From NCBI GenBank assembly GCA_020846745.1, contig JADLDI010000153.1, positions 1 through 64,000 on the forward strand: 64,000 nucleotides of DNA. The letters run 5' to 3'. This document shows positions 8,623-15,371 of the stretch, piece after piece; positions within the stretch are counted from its first letter, which is position 1; each line of letters begins with the position of its first letter. A program made the position numbers and the translations under genes. Below the pieces are notes generated by a model that was not told where the DNA came from, did not search any database, and saw only the letters and a program-made list of their open reading frames with translations. This DNA is from Bryobacterales bacterium (GTDB taxonomy: Bacteria; Acidobacteriota; Terriglobia; Bryobacterales; Bryobacteraceae).

Positions 8623-9558
8623 ATGAACTTGGCCGCACACCTGCCACTTTTGCCCGCCTTTCTCCTGCTTTCGGCTTGTGACCTGGCCGCGATCGGAGAC
8701 AGCAACCGGTTTACGGAAGATTTCACGAAGTCATTCGACGTAGGTCCCGGCACGCACCTGACCGTTGAAAACTTCAATGGATCGGTGGAGATCTACTCCT
8801 GGGACGCGAACAAAATCGAAGTCTCCGGCACCAAGCATGCCTCTCGCCAGGAGGACCTTAGCCTCATCAAAGTGGACATCCTCGCCTCGACCGACCGCGT
8901 GCAAATCCGGACCGTCCGCCCCTCCGAAGGCATTCGCCGCGGCAGCATGGGCGCGCGGTACCGCATTCACGTGCCTCGCAAGACCACGCTTGATCGAATT
9001 GAAACGTCCAACGGTCCCGTGCGTGTCGACGGAGTCCAGGGCAACGGCCGGTTAATCACATCCAACGGACCTGTGAAAATTAAGAACCACGTCGGCGACG
9101 TCGACCTGACCACATCCAACGGACCCGTTGACATCTCCGCCCTGGAAGGCACGTTGACCGTAGCCACCAGCAACGGCCCGGTGACCGCCAACGACGTGAA
9201 GGGCCACATTGAAGCAACCACCTCCAACGGTCCCATTCATGTGGAAGTAGCCGAAACGCAAACCGCACGGCCCGTGAGGTTGCGCACTTCAAACGGCCCG
9301 GTGCAGTTAACCCTCCGAGCGCCTCAATCGGGTGACATCATCGCCAGTTCCAGCAATGGCCCGATCACGGTCCGCATTCAGGAAGGCATGGGTGCACGCG
9401 TCAAGGCGCGAACCTCCAATTCGCAGGTCCATTCCGATCTGCCGCTCGCCGCCGTGGCCACTCAGTCGAAAACCCGATTGGAAGGCACGATCGGCGCCGG
9501 CGGCCCGCTGCTCGACCTGGCTACATCAAATGGTCCCATCCGGATCAGCCGGAATTAG
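8623..9558 (+). CDS. DUF4097-type lipoprotein with SNGP ladder
   Basis: A 311-residue protein with a lipoprotein signal (hydrophobic stretch then LLSAC, lipid-modified Cys near residue 19). The rest is a repetitive beta-solenoid of the DUF4097 (putative adhesin) kind. The motif TSNGP recurs about every 17-22 residues: eight SNGP copies plus one altered copy (SNSQ), the last at the very C-terminus (ATSNGPIRIS). The start ATG has GAGGTGATC just upstream. Relatives are surface or envelope proteins of unproven function; adhesion is only the family label. Its promoter region is the 91 bases shared with divergent pyc. Confidence 0.85.
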   Translation: MNLAAHLPLLPAFLLLSACDLAAIGDSNRFTEDFTKSFDVGPGTHLTVENFNGSVEIYSWDANKIEVSGTKHASRQEDLSLIKVDILASTDRVQIRTVRPSEGIRRGSMGARYRIHVPRKTTLDRIETSNGPVRVDGVQGNGRLITSNGPVKIKNHVGDVDLTTSNGPVDISALEGTLTVATSNGPVTANDVKGHIEATTSNGPIHVEVAETQTARPVRLRTSNGPVQLTLRAPQSGDIIASSSNGPITVRIQEGMGARVKARTSNSQVHSDLPLAAVATQSKTRLEGTIGAGGPLLDLATSNGPIRISRN

Positions 9559-9607
9559 TTAGCACGATCCAAGTAACCTGCCGGCCAATCGGACCTCTCC
9601 GTGTGCG

Positions 9608-9644
9608 GCGAACGTCTACGTTCGCGGCCCGACCTTCCGGTCGG
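9608..9644. repeat. Two adjacent perfect palindromes, REP-like
   Basis: GCGAACGT (9608-9615) pairs with ACGTTCGC (9618-9625) over a two-base loop. Immediately after, CCGACC (9629-9634) pairs with GGTCGG (9639-9644) over TTCC. No T-tract follows, so this is not a classic terminator, although it lies 49 bases after the DUF4097 stop and could protect the transcript's 3' end. The form is that of repetitive extragenic palindromes. Confidence 0.55.
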
Positions 9645-9852
9645 CCACAGGCTTTCCCTGACAGACCCTGGCTGGGCCTGACAGCCCATAGCCTTAACAA
9701 ATGCGCCAGCAGCAATCTTAATCTGCTCCCATTGTGGGTCGTCAATGACTTCGAGTGGATCGGGTCAGGCTGACCACCTCGGCCGGTCAGAGAAGCCAGT
9801 CGAACGCAACGCGTGCCGTACCTTCGTGCGGTGGCTGGTCGAGACCCGTCGC

Positions 9853-9924
9853 TGACGGGATTGAGAAGAAATGCGGCCCGCGCCCTTACGGGATTGAGAA
9901 AGAATGCGGCCCGCGCCCTTACGG
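9853..9924. repeat. 33-base tandem repeat, about 2.2 copies
   Basis: Two 33-base units (9853-9885 and 9886-9918) are nearly identical: both have ACGGGATTGAGAA followed by ATGCGGCCCGCGCCC. A six-base third start (TTACGG) follows. Because 33 is a multiple of three, every frame through it stays open and encodes an 11-residue repeat, which produces misleading ORFs on both strands. Too few copies, and no spacers, for CRISPR. Confidence 0.7.
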
Positions 9925-10135
9925 TTGCGGTTCTGTTTCCGGAGCAGTGCGTGTTTGCAGTGGTTTGCCGGACGCGGGACGCGGTGCTAAATCGCATTCA
10001 GCGGGTTTTTTCTCACGCCCTGACGCTCGGGCTCCGTTTCGTGGGTAGTGCATCCGGGTAGGCGTCGCGCCACCTGCGTACACTCACTCGTGTGATCCCG
10101 TAGGCCATTGTCAGGTCAGTCCAACCAGGTTGCGA

Positions 10136-11566
10136 TTAGTAGCGGTAGTGGTCGGGTTTGTAGGGACCTTCGACGTCTACACCGAGGTATTCGGCCTGCT
10201 TCGGCGTAAGAGTGGTGAGCTTGACGCCGATTTTTTCGAGGTGTAGCCGGGCGACTTCTTCGTCGAGCCGCTTGGGCAGGGTGTAGACGCCGACTTGGTA
10301 GGTGTCGCGATTCTTCCAGAGATCGAGCTGGGCGAGGGTCTGGTTCGAGAAGCTGTTGGACATGACGAAGCTGGGGTGGCCGGTGGCGCAGCCCAGGTTC
10401 ACGAGGCGGCCTTCGGCGAGGACGTAGATTTCGTTGCCGGCCGGGAAGGTGTACTTGTCGACCTGGGGCTTGATGTTGGTCTTGATGACATCGGTGCGCG
10501 CGTTCAGGCGGTCCATCTGGATTTCGTTGTCGAAGTGGCCGATGTTGCAAACAATGGCCTGATCCTTCATCTTCTCCATGTGCTCCAGCGTGATGACTTC
10601 GCAGTTGCCGGTGCAGGTGACGTAGATGTCGGCGCGGCCGAGGGTTTCCTCGAGAGTGGTGACTTCGTAGCCTTCCATGGCGGCCTGGAGGGCGTTGATG
10701 GGGTCGATTTCGGTGACGATCACGCGGGCGCCGAAGCCGCGGAGCGACTGGGCGGAACCCTTGCCGACGTCGCCGTAACCGCAGATGACGGCGACTTTGC
10801 CGGCCACCATCACGTCAGTGGCGCGTTTGATGCCGTCGGCCAGCGATTCGCGGCAGCCGTAGAGGTTGTCGAACTTCGACTTGGTGACGGAGTCGTTGAC
10901 GTTGATGGCGGGGACGAGGAGCTTGCCGGCCTGCTGCATCTTGTAGAGGCGGTGGACACCGGTGGTCGTCTCTTCCGAAACGCCGCGCCATTCGGCAGCG
11001 AGTTCGTGCCAGCGCCGGGGATTTTCGGCGTAAACCTGCTTCAGGAGGTCCTTAATGACCGATTCTTCGTGGCTGCCGGACGGGGTGTTGACCCAGTCCG
11101 ATCCTTCTTCGAGTTCGTAGCCCTTGTGGATGAGCAGGGTGACGTCGCCGCCGTCGTCAACGACGAGTTGAGGTCCCTTGCCGCCGGCATGGCTGATGGC
11201 CTGGTAGGTACACCACCAGTACTCTTCGAGCGTTTCGCCCTTCCAGGCGAAGACCGGCACCTTGGCCTCGGCAATCGCGGCGGCCGCGTGGTCCTGCGTA
11301 GAGAAGATGTTGCAACTGGCCCAGCGGACGGTGGCGCCCAGGTCCACCAGCGTCTCAATGAGGACCGCCGTCTGGATTGTCATGTGGAGCGAACCGGTGA
11401 CGCGCACGCCGGCCAGGGGCTTATCGGCCGCGTATTTACGGCGGATGGCCATGAGGCCGGGCATCTCCGATTCGGCAATGGTAATCTCTTTTCGACCCCA
11501 GTCGGCCAGGGACAGGTTGGCGACTTTGAAGTCGGTGGAAACGGGAGCGAGAGTCAAGGTGCTCAT
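10136..11566 (-). CDS. ahcY: Adenosylhomocysteinase
   Basis: A 476-residue SAH hydrolase that splits S-adenosylhomocysteine into adenosine and homocysteine, removing the inhibitory product of methylation reactions. Family marks: DFKVANLSLADWGRKEI at the N-terminus, GSLHMTIQTAVLIETL, ASCNIFSTQDHAAAA, the NAD site VAVICGYGDVGKGSAQS, TCTGNCEVI, and the conserved C-terminal tail GPYKPDHYRY. ATG 11566 gives the expected N-terminus; longer in-frame starts add a basic stretch unlike the family. GAGAGG lies about 15 bases upstream. It diverges from an ArsR-methyltransferase fusion 62 bases away and has its own readable promoter (11610-11638). Confidence 0.97.
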   Translation of the reverse strand: MSTLTLAPVSTDFKVANLSLADWGRKEITIAESEMPGLMAIRRKYAADKPLAGVRVTGSLHMTIQTAVLIETLVDLGATVRWASCNIFSTQDHAAAAIAEAKVPVFAWKGETLEEYWWCTYQAISHAGGKGPQLVVDDGGDVTLLIHKGYELEEGSDWVNTPSGSHEESVIKDLLKQVYAENPRRWHELAAEWRGVSEETTTGVHRLYKMQQAGKLLVPAINVNDSVTKSKFDNLYGCRESLADGIKRATDVMVAGKVAVICGYGDVGKGSAQSLRGFGARVIVTEIDPINALQAAMEGYEVTTLEETLGRADIYVTCTGNCEVITLEHMEKMKDQAIVCNIGHFDNEIQMDRLNARTDVIKTNIKPQVDKYTFPAGNEIYVLAEGRLVNLGCATGHPSFVMSNSFSNQTLAQLDLWKNRDTYQVGVYTLPKRLDEEVARLHLEKIGVKLTTLTPKQAEYLGVDVEGPYKPDHYRY

Positions 11567-11628
11567 GGGGCGGCGGAAACCTCTCATCGAAGAATCGCGA
11601 TACCTTGATATAATACCGGAATTGAAAG
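11567..11628. promoter_or_regulatory. Shared ahcY/regulator control region
   Basis: Only 62 bases separate the two start codons, so both promoters and any operator must lie here or in the adjoining codons. Rightward, TATAAT (11609-11614) is a perfect -10 for the regulator, without a convincing -35 and only 14 bases from the ATG. A perfect eight-base palindrome ATCGCGAT (11594-11601) lies in the ahcY leader between its promoter and start, and ATCGA (11586-11590) sits beside it. These are the best operator candidates; assignment is inference. Confidence 0.45.
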
Positions 11629-11638
11629 ATGCCGTCAA
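11610..11638 (-). promoter_or_regulatory. Sigma-70 type promoter for ahcY
   Basis: Reading leftward, TTGACG (complement of 11633-11638) is followed after exactly 17 bases by TATTAT (complement of 11610-11615). Each hexamer matches consensus in five of six positions. The predicted transcript would start near 11602, leaving a leader of about 36 bases. The -35 lies inside codons 2-4 of the divergent regulator gene, so the regulator's own transcription and ahcY initiation must compete. Confidence 0.65.
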
Positions 11639-12549
11639 TCCTTCGCGCGCTGCGCACCCTCGCCGATCCGTCCCGCCTGCGCCTTTTCTTACTGCTCGAA
11701 CGCGAAGAACTGTCGGTGCTGGAACTGCAAGAGATCCTGTCGACCGGGCAAAGCACCATATCGACCCATTTGTCGCAACTAAAGCAGGCGGGCTTGGTGG
11801 ACGACCGGCGATCGGGGAAGAACATCTTATATAGGTTGAAGGCGGATCTGGACGGTCATCTGCTCAGCCTCGCCCGCGAGGCGGCCGCCGAGGTGCCCGA
11901 AACAGCCAACGACATCGAAGCTCTGCATCTGGCGATGCAGCGCCGGCAGGACCGGATGCGCGCGTACTTCGACGAACTGGCGGGCAAGTTCGGGCGGCAC
12001 TACGTACCGGGACGGTCGTGGAAGGCGCTGACCGAAATGCTGCTGCGGTTGTTGCCGCCGATGACGATCGCGGATCTGGGCGCGGGCGAGGGTACGGTTT
12101 CGCTGTTGCTGGCGCAACGGGCGCGGCACGTGATCGCGGTGGACAATTCCGAGAAGATGGTGGAATACGGGGCGCGGGTTGCGCGCGAGCATGGCGTGGC
12201 GAATCTGGAATACCGGTTGGGCGATTTGGAATCGTTACCGATTGAAGACGCTTCCGTCGATATCGCGTTCTTCAGCCAATCGCTGCACCACGCGCAGCAC
12301 CCGGAGCGGGCGGTGGCGGAAGCGTATCGCATAGTAAAACCGGGCGGAAGGGTGGCGCTGCTCGATCTGGTACGGCACACGTTTGAAGAGGCGCGCGAAA
12401 TGTACGCCGACTTGTGGCTGGGGTTCGCGGAAGTGGACCTGCGCCGGTATTTCGATCAAGCCGGCTTCCGGAATGTGGAGACGGCGGTGGTGCATCGCGA
12501 GGCCGAAGCACCGCACTTCCAGACGGTGCTGGCGGTGGCGGATAAGTAA
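11629..12549 (+). CDS. ArsR-type regulator fused to SAM-dependent methyltransferase domain (SahR-like)
   Basis: A 306-residue two-domain protein. Residues 1-85 form a winged helix of the ArsR type (LADPSRLRLFLLLEREELSV, then LQEILSTGQSTISTHLSQLK and a wing with GKNILYRL). Residues about 125-306 are a class I methyltransferase fold with the SAM-binding DLGAGEG (149-155), VIAVDNSEKM and IVKPGGRVALLD. No arsenic-binding cysteine pair is present in the DNA-binding domain. Regulators of this build that neighbour ahcY (SahR in Proteobacteria) control SAM-cycle genes and sense SAH or SAM. The divergent position here supports that role, but binding is not shown. Whether the domain still methylates anything is open. 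Its stop abuts the ankyrin gene stop. Confidence 0.85.
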   Translation: MPSILRALRTLADPSRLRLFLLLEREELSVLELQEILSTGQSTISTHLSQLKQAGLVDDRRSGKNILYRLKADLDGHLLSLAREAAAEVPETANDIEALHLAMQRRQDRMRAYFDELAGKFGRHYVPGRSWKALTEMLLRLLPPMTIADLGAGEGTVSLLLAQRARHVIAVDNSEKMVEYGARVAREHGVANLEYRLGDLESLPIEDASVDIAFFSQSLHHAQHPERAVAEAYRIVKPGGRVALLDLVRHTFEEAREMYADLWLGFAEVDLRRYFDQAGFRNVETAVVHREAEAPHFQTVLAVADK

Positions 12550-14031
12550 TTACTGGCTGAGGGTCCAGCCGCCGGTTGGTTTGGCCGGTGGAGGAATGGG
12601 AATGCCGGCCGCCTTCATTACCCTATGGAAGGCCGCAACGGTGACGACCGAAGGTTTGAAGTTGCCGAAGCGGTAGCCTTCCGCGATGGTGAGCGGAGTC
12701 CAGCCGTATTTGTTCTTCTTGTTCCAGATTTCCGGTTTGGCGCCTTTGGCGGCCAGGAATTCAACGGCTTTGGGCAGGTTCTTGTACGCGGCGCCGTGCA
12801 TGGCGGTTTCGCCGTTGTTGTCGACGGCGTTGATGTCGACACCGAGGTCGAGCGCGACCTGCAGGGCTTCTACCACTTCCGGTTCCGTGCCCGCGTCTTC
12901 GCCGGGGGAGCGTGTGCCGAGGCCGGCGGCGACGATGATGGCGTTGGCCCCATCGTTGTTAGGGATGTTGACGCCGGCGCCGAGGGACGCGAGCGCTTTC
13001 ATGTACTCGGCATCCGCGGTCCGTGCGGCGAGCAGAAATGGCGTGGCGCCGGCGGTGTTCAAACTGGTGAGCCCAACACTCACCTTTTTGGTCATGCGGG
13101 CGTTAACGTTCGCGCCGCGGGCGACCAATTTCTTCGCGAGTTCGAGCGACGTCATGCGGCCGGAGCCTTGCGGCGCCGGATCGTTGTCGCCGCCGCCGGG
13201 TTTGCGAACCCAGGTGAGGGTGTGCAGTACGGTGTAGCCGGGTCCGATGGCGTTGGGGTCTGCGCCCTGGTCGAGCAGCAGCGAAGCGAGGTCATAGTGC
13301 GCATTGCCCACGGCGAGGTGCAATGCGCTTGTCCCGGCGGACGGCGCTCCGCGCACGCGGCGTGCGTTCCGCGGAACTTCGATGACTTCATTGACGTTCG
13401 CGCCGGCCTTCAGGAAGGCCTGGACGGTCGCGCTATGGCCTTCGCGCACCGCGAACAGCAACGGGGTGAAGCCGCTCTCAAGCCTCACCCTCCAGTCCGC
13501 GCCCGCGGCGATGAGCGCTTCCACCACGGCGGTATGTCCTTCGGCGGCGGCCCACATGATGGCAGTCTGCCCGCGCGCGGTTTCCTTGGCATTGACGTTT
13601 GCGCCGCGGCGGAGCAGCACTTGCACAGCGTCTAACTTGCCGGTCCGCGACGCGGTCATGAGCGCCGTTTCACCGCCGGGCAATGTGGTGTTCGCGTCTG
13701 CACCGGCGGACAGGAGTAACTCCACCATGGCGGCGTTGCCGCTGGTTGCGGCCAGTATTAGTGGCGACATGCCGTAGCGATTGGCGGTGGCGGCTTGCGC
13801 ACCGGCCTTTACTAACAACCGCGCGGCTTCTAAGTCGTCGTTATACGCGGCCCAGTGCAGCGGGGTGGATCCGTCGGCTTGCGCGACGTTAACGTCGGAT
13901 CGCGCGGCGATCAATTTCCGCAGCGCGGGCATGTCCGATCGCTCGACGGCATCGGCCAGCGGCGCCTCGGTCGCGAGCACGGTGAGCGCGGCCAGCAACG
14001 CAACGGCAAAACTGCGGAGTAACGTTTTCAC
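12550..14031 (-). CDS. Exported ankyrin-repeat protein
   Basis: A 493-residue protein with a signal peptide (MKTLLRSFAVALLAALTVLA) followed by about ten ankyrin repeats to near the C-terminus. Clear repeats include GSTPLHWAAYNDDLEAARLL, GETALMTASRTGKLDAVQVL, GQTAIMWAAAEGHTAVVEAL and GETAMHGAAYKNLPKAVEFL. A less regular stretch rich in G, P and D (about 270-300) interrupts the array. Ankyrin arrays bind other proteins; the partner is unknown. It is the last gene of a leftward operon with DUF1552 and DUF1592 genes, starting inside the preceding stop (four-base overlap), so a function linked to those periplasmic proteins is likely. Confidence 0.9.
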   Translation of the reverse strand: MKTLLRSFAVALLAALTVLATEAPLADAVERSDMPALRKLIAARSDVNVAQADGSTPLHWAAYNDDLEAARLLVKAGAQAATANRYGMSPLILAATSGNAAMVELLLSAGADANTTLPGGETALMTASRTGKLDAVQVLLRRGANVNAKETARGQTAIMWAAAEGHTAVVEALIAAGADWRVRLESGFTPLLFAVREGHSATVQAFLKAGANVNEVIEVPRNARRVRGAPSAGTSALHLAVGNAHYDLASLLLDQGADPNAIGPGYTVLHTLTWVRKPGGGDNDPAPQGSGRMTSLELAKKLVARGANVNARMTKKVSVGLTSLNTAGATPFLLAARTADAEYMKALASLGAGVNIPNNDGANAIIVAAGLGTRSPGEDAGTEPEVVEALQVALDLGVDINAVDNNGETAMHGAAYKNLPKAVEFLAAKGAKPEIWNKKNKYGWTPLTIAEGYRFGNFKPSVVTVAAFHRVMKAAGIPIPPPAKPTGGWTLSQ

Positions 14032-15371
14032 AGGCCAATCGGATCCAGTAACTCAGCTACGCGGCCCTTGCTGTCGGCAAATGCGTCCATCCTGACGCCC
14101 ACTTTTTCGAGCAGGGTTAAATGCAGATTCGCGAGCGGCGTGGGTTCGGCATAGCGGATGTGACGGCCGCCTTTCACCTTGCCCCCGCCGCCACCGGCGA
14201 CGAGGACCGGCAGATTGACATGGTCGTGCACGTCGGGGTTGCCCATGCCGCTTCCGTATAAATAGACGGTATGGTCGAGCAGCGAGCCCTCGCCGTCGGG
14301 TGTGGCTTTGAGCTTCTGCAGGAAGTAGGAAAACAGCGAGACGTGGAAAGCGTTGATCTTGGCCACCTTGGCGACCATCTCGGGATTGCCGCGGTGGTGC
14401 GTCAAAGGATGGTGCGGGTCAGGGACGCCGATCTCCGGGTAGGTGCGCGTGCTGGTTTCGCGTGCTAACTGGAAGGTAATTACCCGAGTTACATCGGCTT
14501 GCAGGGCGAGCACCTGTAGGTCGAACATCAGCTTCGCGTGGTCGGCATAGGCAGCGGGTACACCAACAGGACGGTCGAGGTCCGGGAGGTGCGAATCGGC
14601 CGTCGCGGCTTCGGCTTTCTGAATGCGCCGCTCCACTTCACGAACGGTGTCGAGATACTGCGAGACTTTCGTTTTGTCGGATGCACCGAGCTTACGCTGC
14701 AACCGTGCGATATCCTCACGCACCCAGTCGAGCACGCTGGCGTCTTTCTTCAACTCGGAGAGCCGGTCCTGCGCGGTGCCGCCATCGCCGAACAGGCGTT
14801 CGAACACAACGCGTGGATGCGCCTCAGCGGGAAGGGGCGATGTCGGGGAGGACCACGACAGGTTGTTCTGGTAGACGCAGGCGTAGCCGTTGTCGCACTG
14901 GCCTACGGTCGTGAGCAGGTCCATTGCGAGTTCGAGCGACGGCAGACGGGTCGCTCCACCAATGCGTTGGGCGGCTATCTGGTCTACTGTCGTGCCGAGA
15001 TAGTAATCGCTGCTTTCGGTCCACTTTGCCGTGGCGGCGCTGAGGAACGCGGCGTTGGAGGTTGCGTGGGTGCCCGGATAGGCGTTCTTCAACTCCATGT
15101 TCGTCAGCACGGTAATGTGGTCGATTACAGGCGCGAGCGACTGTAGTGTCGGCGATAACTGCGTCAGCTTACCGTCGACCGGAGGGGTCCACTGCGAGAT
15201 GGCGCCGCCCATCGGAATGTAGACAAAGCCTAGCCGCTTGACCGGTTTGGCGGGAGTGGCCGCGAGGCTCTTCATCGCCGGAACCATTGCATCGAGCAAC
15301 GGCAAGGCGAGCGACGCACCCATGCCGCGCAGCAGGGTCCGCCGGTGCAGTGCTTTCTTCATAACGATCAT
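14028..15371 (-). CDS. DUF1552 protein with Tat-like leader
   Basis: A 447-residue protein of the DUF1552 family known mainly from Planctomycetes, Verrucomicrobia, myxobacteria and Acidobacteria. The leader HRRTLLRGMGASLALPLLDA has twin arginines and a hydrophobic stretch, suggesting Tat export of a folded protein. Family stretches include RLGFVYIPMGGAISQWTP, PSLELAMD, YGSGMGNPDVHDHVNLPVLV and a C-terminal PLANLHLTLLEKVGV. The general layout resembles alkaline-phosphatase-superfamily DUF1501 proteins, but no enzymatic activity is established. The four-base ATGA overlap with the upstream DUF1592 gene supports the 15371 start; ATG 15362 is an alternative. Confidence 0.9.
   Translation of the reverse strand: MIVMKKALHRRTLLRGMGASLALPLLDAMVPAMKSLAATPAKPVKRLGFVYIPMGGAISQWTPPVDGKLTQLSPTLQSLAPVIDHITVLTNMELKNAYPGTHATSNAAFLSAATAKWTESSDYYLGTTVDQIAAQRIGGATRLPSLELAMDLLTTVGQCDNGYACVYQNNLSWSSPTSPLPAEAHPRVVFERLFGDGGTAQDRLSELKKDASVLDWVREDIARLQRKLGASDKTKVSQYLDTVREVERRIQKAEAATADSHLPDLDRPVGVPAAYADHAKLMFDLQVLALQADVTRVITFQLARETSTRTYPEIGVPDPHHPLTHHRGNPEMVAKVAKINAFHVSLFSYFLQKLKATPDGEGSLLDHTVYLYGSGMGNPDVHDHVNLPVLVAGGGGGKVKGGRHIRYAEPTPLANLHLTLLEKVGVRMDAFADSKGRVAELLDPIGL

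Larger units (their letters stand above)
9559..10135. other. 577-base intergenic stretch, no supported gene
   Basis: No reading frame here has a family-like sequence, a good ribosome site or a plausible composition. Longer frames on both strands are created by high GC and a short tandem repeat. The stretch contains a pair of adjacent palindromes (9608-9644) and a 33-base tandem repeat (9853-9924), listed separately. It separates the DUF4097 gene from the end of ahcY. It may hold remnants of a lost gene or dispersed repeats; I cannot identify a source. Confidence 0.6.

Noticed and set aside
8532..8777. 82-codon N-terminal extension of pyruvate carboxylase
   Set aside because: Open but basic and unlike the family; conserved N-terminus begins at 8531, and the extension overlaps the divergent DUF4097 gene.
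9853..9924. CRISPR-like repeats
   Set aside because: Only two direct units with no unique spacers, no cas genes in the window.
10295..11608. 437-codon rightward frame across ahcY
   Set aside because: Antisense to a complete adenosylhomocysteinase; composition (V, D, G rich) is typical of a shadow frame.
12625..13635. 336-codon rightward frame across the ankyrin gene
   Set aside because: Antisense to an array of recognisable ankyrin repeats, with no family of its own.
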